A stretch of 64,000 nt of DNA from JAJCYK01 sp965224285 (GCA_965224285.1 OZ245043.1:3224001-3288000); one strand, 5' to 3'; counted from the stretch's first letter, positions 18,983 to 28,168 are shown. The notes: generated by a model not told the origin, from the letters alone. Numbers and translations are program-made.

Positions 18983-19588
18983 TCAGGGAGTGTGATTAAT
19001 TTTGATCTTGAACAACTTCCTATTGATGGATATTTCCTCTAGCCCATCGCTGGAATAAGTATAATAGTTTCTCTTTCCGTTTGGCAGACGCAACTGATAT
19101 CGACTATTTCCCAGGGCTTTAAGGCTACCGGTGTCCAGAAATCTCATAGAGTATATATCCGATATGCCATCCGGTTCTTCAAAATATAGTAGGGAAGCAG
19201 TGAAATTTGCCCCTAAGTTTCGGGTTTTTTCTCTTTTTGAAGGATACTTGAAGAGATTCCACTCACCACCAGAAGAGGTAATTTCCACCGAATCCTTTAG
19301 TTCTCCGTTCATATAGGCTCTTAAGTAACCTGATTTGAAAAGTCCATCCTCATAGGTCAGTTCTACGTCTGTGGTACGATGATATTTCCTCCAGAGTACC
19401 TTAAATTTTACATCTGAATCGATTTTATACTTTTTCTGGTTACTGGTATTGGTTACTCTGGTATTTACCGTCCCGATTTTTTTCCCCGACCGAGTAATGG
19501 AATATGCTTTCGATTGGGCGTGGATGGCGCTGAAGGAAGTTGTGCAAATAATAGCTGCCAGCAATATATGGTTAGTAATTCGATTCAT
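18983..19588 (-). CDS. DUF6134-like secreted protein
   Basis: The ATG at 19588 starts a clear signal peptide (residues 1-24, ending His-Ala-Gln); a longer frame to 19645 adds a polar leader that would bury it, so the shorter start is preferred. The mature part is almost all beta strands (AYSITRSGKKIGTVNTRV, TDVELTYEDGLFKSGYLRAY, and so on), which resembles the DUF6134/DUF3108-type fold and suggests an outer-membrane-associated or lipid-binding beta structure. Function unknown. It lies just upstream of the cupin lipoprotein. Confidence 0.72.
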   Translation of the reverse strand: MNRITNHILLAAIICTTSFSAIHAQSKAYSITRSGKKIGTVNTRVTNTSNQKKYKIDSDVKFKVLWRKYHRTTDVELTYEDGLFKSGYLRAYMNGELKDSVEITSSGGEWNLFKYPSKREKTRNLGANFTASLLYFEEPDGISDIYSMRFLDTGSLKALGNSRYQLRLPNGKRNYYTYSSDGLEEISINRKLFKIKINHTP

Positions 19589-19645
19589 AATTTTTGCCTT
19601 TGTATACTCCGGGTTAGTTCCATTTCCAGAATTTACCACCATCAA

Positions 19646-20045
19646 AAATAGGTAGGATCAACAGGAGCCATAGTCCTGTTTCGGAGTTTGGTTTTATAAA
19701 AATTATAATATGACTACCCAAAACATTTTGGGTAATTAAACTTGGCATGTAGGCTTAACTAAATAAAGATAGCCCAAATTGAGTAAAGTTAAGCGGATTA
19801 ATTGGTATTTCAGTAGTTCCCCTAATATCTCACTTATCTCGTTCTCATTGGTTAATGCTCCATAGATCGCGTACCGGGTTGGTAAAAGAGGAGAGGGTTT
19901 TGAATTGATATTGGTAATTGCAATTGAGCCGGCTTTTGTAGATATTTAATATACCAGGATTCCCAATAACTTCTTTTTTAAACTTCACTAATTGCTTTTT
20001 GGCTGAAAGTCTTTGACTGTCTGATTTTAAACAAAATTTTAAAAA
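19646..20045. other. Intergenic region between divergent genes
   Basis: About 400 bp, AT-rich, between the DUF6134 gene and the three-repeat protein gene. It contains one strong inverted repeat at 19715-19734 and no convincing open frame. Confidence 0.6.
19715..19734. promoter_or_regulatory. Inverted repeat TACCCAAAA-CA-TTTTGGGTA, possible operator
   Basis: A perfect 9-bp dyad with a 2-base spacer, 127 bp upstream of the DUF6134 start and 312 bp upstream of the plus-strand gene. The close spacing and absence of a T-run favour a protein-binding site over a terminator, but this is inference. Confidence 0.45.
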
Positions 20046-20783
20046 ATGATTGAAAGAACATTTTCTTCAGCTCGTGGTGCTCAAGGATATAGTTTTCCAG
20101 AAAACACCGTTCCCGCCATTATTGGCTTCAATGTAGGCTGGACTCGTGATGATCATCATATAAGGTGGTTGTCTGTAGGGCCCCAGAACTCCGCACCTTT
20201 GAATAGTGGGGAATATTTGATTGCTCTTCGCGATGATGACCGGCATCGCCATAATATAAATGGGTATATCAAACTAGTTGATCTCAGTGCGATTGCTGAC
20301 CACAGAGAAGTGAGTCTCACCAGTGTAGTTGGCGAACAGAGATTGCGCATCCCGCATTTGATCGGCAGTCAGGCCTTCGTGCTAACCGGGTTCTATTTCC
20401 GTTATCGCCATTCTGATAATCACCTTTTACAGGTGAAAGTCCGTCAGATGGCTCACAATGATCATATCTATGTTAACATTCGTGACAATGATGGCGCTAA
20501 TCCGTACGATGTGTATATAACCTATGCGGTATTGTCAAGATCCGTATTCCGGGACTATGGCTTAATATTACGGTCAAGCAGACCGGTAAGATCCAGTGAA
20601 ACTGTTTCCAGAGCTCCAGGGCAGGCATTTCTTCAGTCTTTTGAGCTAAAGTTTCGCAATGGTGACCATCATCTACAAAGGATGACCATAGACTTGGATG
20701 ATGACCAACTATTGGTGGGCCTTCGAGATAATGACGGTAATGATCCATTTACCTGGATGGTGGAATATGCCGTACTTAGATGA
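20046..20783 (+). CDS. Unrecognised protein with three copies of a His/Asp-rich beta repeat
   Basis: 245 residues, no signal peptide, no transmembrane segment. Three related units are visible, at about residues 27-80, 115-163 and 199-244. Each starts with a Gly/Ser-Phe-x-x-x-(Y/W/F) strand, then an Asp/Asn-His-(His)-(I/L) pair (RDDHHI, HSDNHL, NGDHHL), then an (A/N/G)-(L/I)-Arg-Asp-(D/N)-Asp motif; units 2 and 3 end in a Tyr-Ala-Val-Leu strand. The acidic RDND turns and paired His could bind metal or carbohydrate. I do not recognise the family. The gene stands alone, divergent from DUF6134 and convergent with GH13. Confidence 0.72.
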   Translation: MIERTFSSARGAQGYSFPENTVPAIIGFNVGWTRDDHHIRWLSVGPQNSAPLNSGEYLIALRDDDRHRHNINGYIKLVDLSAIADHREVSLTSVVGEQRLRIPHLIGSQAFVLTGFYFRYRHSDNHLLQVKVRQMAHNDHIYVNIRDNDGANPYDVYITYAVLSRSVFRDYGLILRSSRPVRSSETVSRAPGQAFLQSFELKFRNGDHHLQRMTIDLDDDQLLVGLRDNDGNDPFTWMVEYAVLR

Positions 20784-20855
20784 CCTTCCTGCCATAATCC
20801 TGGAGATAGGATCAGCATTTTAAATAAAAGATATACTTCCACCCAAATCGATCGG

Positions 20856-22589
20856 CTAAAGATCCAATATAACCCCCTGATAAGGTTGTAAAGTGATGGA
20901 TTTGCCTTCCAGTTTGAGGTTCTGATAATTATTGATAAGTACTTCCTTAGGTTGCATCTCATTGGGGAGTTTTGCAGCGGCTGACTGTGATGAAAAATTA
21001 AGCAAGACCAGCATTTTTTGGTTACCTATGGTACGGCTATAGGCGTAGATTTGAGGATGATCTGCCAAGAGTAACTTGTAATCACCATATATCAGAATCT
21101 CATTATTCTTACGAAGTTCTACCATTTCCCGGTAATGATTCAGGCAGCTCTCGGGATCATTTTCCTGGGCTTGAACATTGATTTCAGTATAATTGGCGTT
21201 AACCGGTAACCAGGGAGTACCCGAGGTGAAACCCGCATTTTCAGAATCATCCCACTGCATAGGGGTGCGGGCGTTATCCCGCGACAGGAAATTTAGTTTC
21301 TCCAAATAAAGATCCATATCTTCACCATCTGACAGGGCTTTTTGGTATCCGTTGATGGCGGCTATATCCTGGTACTGCTCTATATTATCAAAATCAATAT
21401 TAGTCATACCTAGTTCATCACCATAATAGGTATAGGGAGTACCTCTCATGCTTAGTATAAAGGTATTGAGCATCTTGGCTGAGGGACTCCTGTATTCCGG
21501 AGAGTCATTGCCAAATCTGCTAACCACCCGGGCTACATCGTGATTAGAGAGAAAAATAGAGATCCAGCCTTCCTGGGCAAATGCGCTGTCCCATTTGGAG
21601 AAAACCTCTTTCACCTCATCCAAATCATAGCCATCAAGTGAATTCACCAGGTCCACTCCTTCAAAATGATAGGCCATTTGCAATTCATTGCGATCGGCAT
21701 CCACCAGATTATGGGCATCTTCAAAGGTGCTTCCTACTCCCTCAGAAACAGCGAATACATCATATTGACTAAGTACCTCCCGGTTCATTTCTTTGATGTA
21801 TGTGTGAAGATTTGGCCCCATACCATAATATTTGATGATGTCTTTTTGGTAACCCTCTGGCAAGGCGGGGAAGGTAGTGTCCTTACTGATAAACTGAAAG
21901 GCATCCAGTCTGAAGCCGTCCACGCCTTTTTCCGCCCAGAACTTCATGATGTCGTATACTTCCTGGCGCACCTGGGGATTTTCCCATTTCAAATCCGGTT
22001 GTTTTTGGGCAAAGTAATGTAGATAATAAGCATGGGTTAAGGAATCATATTTCCAGGCTTCTCCTTTGGGATCAAAAAAACTCCAACGGTAGTGGGGTTT
22101 GCCTTTTTCCGCCGGCCACCAATGATAGTAATTCCGGTAGGGATTATCGCGGGAACTTCTGGACTGGACGAACCACTCATGTTCATCACTGCTGTGGTTC
22201 ACCACCACATCCAGCACGAATTTTATATCCCTGTCATGCATCCCCTTCAACATTTCATCGAAGTCCTCCATAGTACCAAATTCCTTCATTATACCTCGAT
22301 AATCACTGACATCATAACCATTATCGGCATTAGGGGAACTAAAAAATGGATTCATCCACACCATGGTTACTCCTAGGCTTTTAATGTAATCCAGTTTTTC
22401 AATCACACCTCTTAGATCTCCCACTCCGTTGCCATCGGTATCTTTATAGCTGCGGGGATAAATCTGATAGATAATCCCCTCCTTCCACCAAACTCTATTG
22501 ATTACAGAATCTTGCTCTGAATGAGGCCCATCCCCGGTGCAAGAAGCACAGATGGTAAGAGAAGCTACCATGACGATTAATGCTCTCAT
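20856..22589 (-). CDS. GH13 alpha-glucosidase (oligo-1,6-glucosidase-like) lipoprotein
   Basis: 577 residues; lipoprotein signal ending Cys-Ala-Ser-Cys. GH13 regions are in order: DVVVNHSSDEH, the nucleophile Asp in DGFRLDAFQFISKD (about residue 228), the acid/base Glu in FAVSEGVGS (about residue 281) and SNHDVARVVSRFG with the transition-state Asp. The insert and length match the alpha-glucosidase / oligo-1,6-glucosidase subfamilies that cleave alpha-glucosides from short maltodextrins. The lipid anchor places it in the envelope. Together with the GH130-like and GH3 enzymes nearby it suggests oligosaccharide use outside the cytoplasm. Confidence 0.92.
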   Translation of the reverse strand: MRALIVMVASLTICASCTGDGPHSEQDSVINRVWWKEGIIYQIYPRSYKDTDGNGVGDLRGVIEKLDYIKSLGVTMVWMNPFFSSPNADNGYDVSDYRGIMKEFGTMEDFDEMLKGMHDRDIKFVLDVVVNHSSDEHEWFVQSRSSRDNPYRNYYHWWPAEKGKPHYRWSFFDPKGEAWKYDSLTHAYYLHYFAQKQPDLKWENPQVRQEVYDIMKFWAEKGVDGFRLDAFQFISKDTTFPALPEGYQKDIIKYYGMGPNLHTYIKEMNREVLSQYDVFAVSEGVGSTFEDAHNLVDADRNELQMAYHFEGVDLVNSLDGYDLDEVKEVFSKWDSAFAQEGWISIFLSNHDVARVVSRFGNDSPEYRSPSAKMLNTFILSMRGTPYTYYGDELGMTNIDFDNIEQYQDIAAINGYQKALSDGEDMDLYLEKLNFLSRDNARTPMQWDDSENAGFTSGTPWLPVNANYTEINVQAQENDPESCLNHYREMVELRKNNEILIYGDYKLLLADHPQIYAYSRTIGNQKMLVLLNFSSQSAAAKLPNEMQPKEVLINNYQNLKLEGKSITLQPYQGVILDL

Positions 22590-22622
22590 AAGCTTGTTAT
22601 AGACAGGTATACCAATTCTCCG

Positions 22623-23066
22623 TCAGCAGGCTTCGGCAACCTTTTTAATGCCCTCAAGTACCGAACCCCACCCCCCCTGGGCCAGAGTATCTTCATATCG
22701 CTGCTCCCCGTCAGCCACTGAATTGTAATCACCTTGTGTAACTTTCAACCTAGTGGTATTTCCGGATGGTTTAAGCACATAACTGGCAGTAAGGTAATTT
22801 TCCGGGATATCAGGATAGTCAGCCTGGGGATCGAAAACGGTGAAAGATAAGGTGCGATGAGGGTCAAAGACCACCAGATCTCCTTTGACATATACCACCC
22901 CATCTGCCTCTCCCCTCCATATTATGGCATTGCCCGGTTTCCAGTCGCACTCCACTTCACAACCGTACATGTATTGTTTGGTATATTCCGGTTCAGTAAG
23001 GACTTTCCAAACAGTTTGTGGGTCTCGTTCAATAGAAATTTCGTTTTCCAGGTATAAGGGATCCAT
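22623..23066 (-). CDS. SRPBCC (AHSA1/START-like) domain protein
   Basis: The ATG at 23066 is preferred; a TTG 24 bp upstream would add eight residues. The product is about 147 residues, starting with the characteristic EISIERDPQTVWKVLTEPEY of the AHSA1-type SRPBCC family and ending in the long C-terminal helix GGWGSVLEGIKKVAEA. The fold forms a cavity for hydrophobic ligands; no catalytic function can be named. It lies about 34 bp upstream of the GH13 gene on the same strand. Confidence 0.83.
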   Translation of the reverse strand: MDPLYLENEISIERDPQTVWKVLTEPEYTKQYMYGCEVECDWKPGNAIIWRGEADGVVYVKGDLVVFDPHRTLSFTVFDPQADYPDIPENYLTASYVLKPSGNTTRLKVTQGDYNSVADGEQRYEDTLAQGGWGSVLEGIKKVAEAC

Positions 23067-23135
23067 GGCCGGATATTTAGCTGTATCCAAGTATACTACT
23101 TTCTTCGGAATAATACACGGACGTATTTTGTGGGG

Positions 23136-24248
23136 TTAGGGGTTCCCTTTATCGGGACTTACAGCGACTCCAATTTTTGAATCTGCCGTTCCATAATACA
23201 ACAACCATTGGTCTTGGAAATTAGCCAGGCCCTCCACGAAGCAAACCTTGTTCACCTCCCCTTCCAATTCGAAAGGCTTTTCGGGGTGGATGAAGTAGTT
23301 ATCGGTGCGGTCCAATAACTTGTAGGGCATGGATTTATCAAATAGAGCCTGACCGGCAGCGTAGGTATAAACCGCAAGATCAGCATCATTTAAATTTGCA
23401 GCATTACTGGCGTTATAGATCAGCAGAATGCCAAATTCGTTAATTAAGCCGTATGGTCCAGGCTCTACTAACCTGCTATCGAAATAGCCTTTTCGGGGAT
23501 GAAGCACAGTGGCTATTGCTCCGCTTTCATCGTCTTTCAGCAGCTGCCAGTGTATCAAATCCTCAGAAGTAGCCATAAATAAATTGGTATCCCCGAAATA
23601 CATCCAATATTTTCCATCGATTTTAGTAGCTACTATACGGTTTTCCTCCAAACGCCCCACAATAGCGCCTGATTTGGACCAATAATCCCGGTACTTTGGT
23701 TCCTTTATAACCAATCCATGTTTGGTCCAGTTAATGAGGTCTGTGGAGGTGGCCAAGCAGAGGCGTGCGGTTTTCCCATCGTAGGCGGTGTAGGTCAACA
23801 CGTACATGCCTTCCTCGCTTTCCACAATCCTGGGGTCTTCCACACCTCCAGGCCATTCATAAACCCTGAAGCTATCCTCTTGGGGATACAAAATCGGATG
23901 GGACTGTTTTTCGAAATGCAGTCCGTCATTACTGATAGCCAGCCCCAATCTGGAGGTCATGTTGTTATCCTGGGCCCGGTAGATCAGATATATTTTGTTC
24001 TCTTTTACCACAGCAGTAGGGTTTAAAACATTCCTGGCTTCCCATCTTATCAGGCTATCCGCCACCGGGCAATGGAATTGAGGATCGAAAGAGGGCTCGA
24101 GAATGGGATTGAGACTATCTGCTTTGGAGAAATTGGTGAGCGTCCAGTTTTCAGCTCCATTTTTTGCATCAGGGGAACGGTCCTTAGGTTGACATGCGGC
24201 AACCAGGATAAGAACAGTAGTGAGTGTGACACTAGTTTTTATCAACAT
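23136..24248 (-). CDS. GH130-like glycosidase/phosphorylase, lipoprotein
   Basis: 370 residues; lipoprotein signal ending Leu-Val-Ala-Ala-Cys. Five-bladed propeller features match GH130: RNVLNPTAVV, YLIYRAQD, AISNDGLHFE, the catalytic-region GVEDPRI and LTYTAYDG. Later blades carry YFGDTNLFMATSEDLIHW and GLINEFGILLIYNAS. GH130 enzymes act on beta-mannosides, mostly by phosphorolysis, but envelope-located members can be hydrolases; a lipid-anchored enzyme would not have high phosphate, so hydrolysis is the more likely chemistry (inference). Confidence 0.83.
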   Translation of the reverse strand: MLIKTSVTLTTVLILVAACQPKDRSPDAKNGAENWTLTNFSKADSLNPILEPSFDPQFHCPVADSLIRWEARNVLNPTAVVKENKIYLIYRAQDNNMTSRLGLAISNDGLHFEKQSHPILYPQEDSFRVYEWPGGVEDPRIVESEEGMYVLTYTAYDGKTARLCLATSTDLINWTKHGLVIKEPKYRDYWSKSGAIVGRLEENRIVATKIDGKYWMYFGDTNLFMATSEDLIHWQLLKDDESGAIATVLHPRKGYFDSRLVEPGPYGLINEFGILLIYNASNAANLNDADLAVYTYAAGQALFDKSMPYKLLDRTDNYFIHPEKPFELEGEVNKVCFVEGLANFQDQWLLYYGTADSKIGVAVSPDKGNP

Positions 24249-24380
24249 TAGGATAAATAGTTTTCAGTCAAGATAACCACTATACCAGTGCTGTCAGAAT
24301 ATATTAAAAATAAAACTGAATCTAGAACTCTTAATCCGTAGCTCGCCAGATTATCGCATAAAAACAATGTTAAAGGTTCC

Positions 24381-25172
24381 TCAGCGATTTCTAATTTTAT
24401 TAAGAAAAGATATAACAGTTTGCCAGGTTTGCTCAGTTGATCCATCTGCACGATTAGAAACCAACATGGAAGATCCATGAATACCATTGGTCGCAATATA
24501 AGTTTGGTGACCTGCCTCCTTAGCTAAATCAAATTGGGCTTGAACACTTTCAATTTGCAATTCGGATGATGGCCTCAAAATAAGCATTGGAAGCTTCAGT
24601 TCTTTAATGTAGGCATCGGCAATACAATTTTGCATAGCGCCTCCCGATGATGGTGAAAAACCTAAAACCCCGGATAATTGGCCCGTGTTTGTGGCAGCCA
24701 ACTGAATCGCAAGGGTAGCACTAAAACTACTTCCCCACGCAATAATTGGGCCGGTAAAATTTTGATCTATCGCATAACTCAAGGTAGCTTCAAGATCAGG
24801 ATATGCTTTACAGTAATCGAAATAGGTCGATGGTCTCATATTTTTCATATGATACATGGTCCTATTAAAGCTGCCATATAATTGCCCACCTGTTCTAAGG
24901 TCCACCGCTAATACGTTAAATTCATGTTTGACCAGTTCGGAAATTATGGTAGAGTACTCAGCCCTGGCATTGGATCCACCCTGGTGAAACAATAAGATTA
25001 GGGGATAGTTTCTATCTAAAGTGATCAAATCACCATAGAGGGTGATATCGTCATCAGTTTTAAAAGAGATCTCCTTGGAATCCACTCCCTCATAGAATGG
25101 CTTGTGTTGTGCCACACTACATCCAATGAACACCCAAAGCACTCCCAGTATACTGATGGTAAAATAGCTCAT
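24381..25172 (-). CDS. Alpha/beta hydrolase lipoprotein (dienelactone-hydrolase-like)
   Basis: 263 residues; signal ending Phe-Ile-Gly-Cys. The alpha/beta hydrolase core shows LILLFHQGGSNA (oxyanion loop), the nucleophile Ser in AWGSSFSATLA (about residue 150; the usual final Gly of GxSxG is Ser), and a C-terminal His in NGIHGSSMLV. The substrate is unknown. It is spaced about 130 bp from the GH130-like gene. That gap contains only AT-rich sequence. Confidence 0.8.
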   Translation of the reverse strand: MSYFTISILGVLWVFIGCSVAQHKPFYEGVDSKEISFKTDDDITLYGDLITLDRNYPLILLFHQGGSNARAEYSTIISELVKHEFNVLAVDLRTGGQLYGSFNRTMYHMKNMRPSTYFDYCKAYPDLEATLSYAIDQNFTGPIIAWGSSFSATLAIQLAATNTGQLSGVLGFSPSSGGAMQNCIADAYIKELKLPMLILRPSSELQIESVQAQFDLAKEAGHQTYIATNGIHGSSMLVSNRADGSTEQTWQTVISFLNKIRNR

Positions 25173-25279
25173 TTCAGGTTATAAGTTTTTAACACCGAGG
25201 TTGAATAGTACCAAAAATCTACCTAGCTCAATCAAAAATTTTCAACTATGACATGAAATGAGGGTTTTAAGGCATGAGA

Positions 25280-26041
25280 TTACGTTCTGTGTTCAAGTTC
25301 TTTTTCGTAGGTTTTACTCACTCTGATGGTTTTATCTCCGATCAATATATACCACCTACCTTGTTTTTTGAATGATTGATCAAGGCAGTTTCTCTTTATG
25401 ATATATTTCCGATGGACTCTGATAAATTCATCACCTAGTTGAATTAATATTTTTTCCATAGTAGTTCTTTTTAAATAGAACCCATCCCCGAGATAAACCT
25501 TTATATAGTGTCCATATGATTCGACCAAATCAATCGCTGATATTTTTATCCAGTGTGTTTCATTAAGGTGTTTTAGGGGAATAGATCTTTCTTTCTTCTT
25601 TTTTTCTAGCAGCACTTTAATGAAAAATATAAAGTATAAAATGATCAAGTGAACCTGAATAGTTCCTGTAAGGTATTTAGCCACAAAGGAATAGGTAACA
25701 AAAGATGACGAAAGATTTAGCAAGTATAATATACTGTTAACAATTATGATGTAAACTGAAAGTATTGTGACTCCTAGCAGAATGGAGTAAAGGGAATATT
25801 TCCTGCTAATAATGGCCTCTACTTTATCGAAATACCTAATTATAAAATAAACAGGGATGATGAAGGTCATAATAGCCAAGGAGTTAAAAAATATACTGTT
25901 AACCAGGTTGTATTCCAGATAGCCACCATATTGAAAGTATTTCTGAATAGTGATGATGGTGGTAATGATCAACAGGAGAGTAAATGCGGTAGACAGGATT
26001 AACCGATCTTTATTAGAAGGTAATTTATATATGAGATTCAT
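25280..26041 (-). CDS. Membrane-bound LytTR transcriptional regulator
   Basis: The ATG at 26041 is preferred over a TTG 51 bp upstream. Four transmembrane segments occupy about residues 14-145. A basic linker (EKKKKERS) leads to a C-terminal LytTR DNA-binding domain (ISAIDLVESYGHYIKVYLGD, GDEFIRVHRKYIIKRNCL). There is no receiver domain, so DNA binding is probably controlled directly by the membrane part. The base composition is visibly more AT-rich than in neighbouring genes. The gene is divergent from the YncE-like gene at 26190, a likely target. Confidence 0.87.
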   Translation of the reverse strand: MNLIYKLPSNKDRLILSTAFTLLLIITTIITIQKYFQYGGYLEYNLVNSIFFNSLAIMTFIIPVYFIIRYFDKVEAIISRKYSLYSILLGVTILSVYIIIVNSILYLLNLSSSFVTYSFVAKYLTGTIQVHLIILYFIFFIKVLLEKKKKERSIPLKHLNETHWIKISAIDLVESYGHYIKVYLGDGFYLKRTTMEKILIQLGDEFIRVHRKYIIKRNCLDQSFKKQGRWYILIGDKTIRVSKTYEKELEHRT

Positions 26042-26189
26042 CTGGTCAGGATAAGTATAACGCTGATTTATTACACCTTTAATTATAATCAATTCACGCT
26101 GTTATCAGGTTAATTCAGGACAAACTCTTTTACGAAATAAATAACCAATAGGGTATAGTTTAATTTCATAATCGACGCTTACAAATTTG

Positions 26190-27164
26190 ATGATGAGACT
26201 TTTAACTTTTTGGGATTTGCAATCTTGCATAATTATATCTCTAATATCGATAATTAGTGCACCGGTAACTGCACAAACACTAGCAATTACTTCCAGATGG
26301 GAAGATAAAATTGTCTTGCTAGATACGAAATCCGGAGAGATCCTAGATACCATCCCCGCGGGAGATTCGCCACACGAAGTAGCCTTAGATTCCTCTAAGA
26401 AAATTATTTATGTGCCTTCTTACCACGGTAATACCATTACCAAAATAGAATTCGAAAAAGGTAGGGTGTGCAAGGTGTTTGATTTAGGGGAGAATACCCA
26501 TCTACATGGCATACATCTTTCCAGAGATGGCTCCATTTTATGGGTAACTTCTGAGGAAAAGAATGCGGTATTGGAAATAGATACTCAATCTGGAGCAATA
26601 TTAAAAAAATGGCACACTGATCAATATAAAAGTCATATGATTGTGGGGACTCCAGACGATAGTAAGCTATATGTGGCTAATATAGATTCCGGATCTGTGA
26701 GTGTTATAGATCGGTTAAATGCACAAGTTAAAACTTTATATACTGGTGCAGGCGCCGAAGGTATCGACTGTTCTCCTAACGGCAAGGAAGTTTGGGTGTC
26801 AAATAGAGATGCTAACTCAATATCTGTAATTAGTACCGCCACTGATACCATCATGAAGACTTTGTCAAGCTACGGCAAATTTCCTGTTAAAGTTAGGTTT
26901 AGACCGGATGGAGAAGAGGTTTGGGTTATTAATAACCAAAGTGAAAATATAGGTGTTTTCAAGGCTAGAGATCATTCCCTTCTGCAGATGATTGAAGTGG
27001 GGAAACGGCCTTTAGGGATTACTTTTTCTCCCGATTCAAAAACAGCATATATTACTAGTCCGGCTACTCATGAGATTACTGAAATTGATATTGCAAAGGA
27101 GTATCAGATCAAAAGGAGATTCCCTACGTTGCCCTCACCCGATGGTTTGATTTTCAGCTATTAA
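26190..27164 (+). CDS. YncE-like (YVTN) beta-propeller protein, exported
   Basis: About 324 residues from the first ATG (a TTG one codon earlier also exists, and the next codon is ATG too). The signal peptide ends Pro-Val-Thr-Ala-Gln. Repeated blades carry the YVTN-family pattern (SRWEDKIVLLDTKSGEILDTIPAGDSP, NIDSGSVSVIDRLN, NRDANSISVIS, NNQSENIGVF). Such seven-bladed propellers bind ligands or partner proteins and normally lack catalysis. Low GC and a shared promoter region with the LytTR regulator suggest the two belong together. A 9-bp terminator hairpin follows at 27169. Confidence 0.88.
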   Translation: MMRLLTFWDLQSCIIISLISIISAPVTAQTLAITSRWEDKIVLLDTKSGEILDTIPAGDSPHEVALDSSKKIIYVPSYHGNTITKIEFEKGRVCKVFDLGENTHLHGIHLSRDGSILWVTSEEKNAVLEIDTQSGAILKKWHTDQYKSHMIVGTPDDSKLYVANIDSGSVSVIDRLNAQVKTLYTGAGAEGIDCSPNGKEVWVSNRDANSISVISTATDTIMKTLSSYGKFPVKVRFRPDGEEVWVINNQSENIGVFKARDHSLLQMIEVGKRPLGITFSPDSKTAYITSPATHEITEIDIAKEYQIKRRFPTLPSPDGLIFSY

Positions 27165-27168
27165 GCTT

Positions 27169-27201
27169 AACCCAACCCCCACATCAAGCAGAGGTTGGGT
27201 T
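27169..27201. terminator. Bidirectional terminator hairpin
   Basis: AACCCAACC pairs perfectly with GGTTGGGTT around a 15-base loop, placed between two convergent stop codons (27164 and 27219). The T-run after the stem is short. Confidence 0.7.
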
Positions 27202-27218
27202 TAATAGGCATATGGTTA

Positions 27219-28031
27219 CTAATTCTCTGCCGCCTGCATATCCGATGGGCGTACTTTCTTAATAAGCCTCCCCACTATAGTCCATTTTTGATCGCGTGTT
27301 GCCAGACCCTCCTGTATCGCTTTCATCTGGTCCTCCGAGGGCGTATTGCCATCATAATTCAATTCATCAAACAGCTGCTGGTAGTTTTCGAACATATCGA
27401 AAGTCAAGTGGCTGGCATATACGTCACTGCCATAGGGAAACATGACCTCTGCCAGGCCCCAACTCCCCCGGCGTCCTTGGTCTACTGACTCCTGATGCAT
27501 GGGCAAGAAAACTTCTCTTTCCATTTTTACATATGATGCTCCCTGCCCAGCGCCGGTTTTCATAAAATTTATCACCGCAATGCTCCCCACCGGCATTTCG
27601 TAATCGTCCTCGGTGGTCTCTATTAAATGGAGGTAAATACGGGCAGCCAGGTCCCTGGTGGCGCCAGATCCCTCCAGTTTGGCCATCAACTCATCCTCAG
27701 ACAAATTGGGATAAGCCGCTTTGGCGCTGGCCATAAAGGCTTCGGGCCCCTCTCCGTCCATCATTTTCACAGGATCATCGTAGACATGTACGGTCAAGTA
27801 CTGAAAATTCTGGTCTTCACCGCCAGGTTGTAACGCCCAAAGATCCCATCCATTGATATCACCATTATCGGCTCTTTGCTGATGAATTTTCTCCCAGAAA
27901 TCTTCAGTTTCTGCATAGCTGGATTCCTGCTCGTTGTCTACGCGCATAAATTCGAACAGTAAATAAACCGGATCCTGGGCCGGTAACACCAGGCCCAGTA
28001 AGACCATAAAGGTCGTTAGAATAGTTTTCAT
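27219..28031 (-). CDS. Secreted protein with two ferredoxin-like (NIPSNAP/ABM-type) halves
   Basis: 270 residues with a signal peptide (1-18, ending Leu-Pro-Ala-Gln). The two halves look alike: YLLFEFMRVDNEQESSYAE with a Trp-rich FWEKIHQQRADNGDINGWDLW, and AVINFMKTGAGQGASYVKME with FLPMHQESVDQGRRGSWGL. Each reads as a dimeric alpha/beta-barrel-like unit, so the protein is probably an internal duplication of a NIPSNAP- or ABM-type fold. No function can be assigned, and the family call is my inference from the pattern. Confidence 0.68.
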   Translation of the reverse strand: MKTILTTFMVLLGLVLPAQDPVYLLFEFMRVDNEQESSYAETEDFWEKIHQQRADNGDINGWDLWALQPGGEDQNFQYLTVHVYDDPVKMMDGEGPEAFMASAKAAYPNLSEDELMAKLEGSGATRDLAARIYLHLIETTEDDYEMPVGSIAVINFMKTGAGQGASYVKMEREVFLPMHQESVDQGRRGSWGLAEVMFPYGSDVYASHLTFDMFENYQQLFDELNYDGNTPSEDQMKAIQEGLATRDQKWTIVGRLIKKVRPSDMQAAEN

Positions 28032-28168
28032 AGGTTTTGGTAGTTAGTTAAGTAATTAGTTTTCCAGGCCGAAGAGAATATTAATATATCAATTTTCTTT
28101 CAAAGAGCAAAACACTATTTGCTGATTATCAATTAATTAGCAAATTAGATCTCGGGCTATTGGTCGGA

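Noticed and set aside
20797..20812. Possible terminator ATCCT-GGAGAT-AGGAT between convergent genes
   Set aside because: The stem is only 5 bp with no T-run; too weak to list as a terminator.
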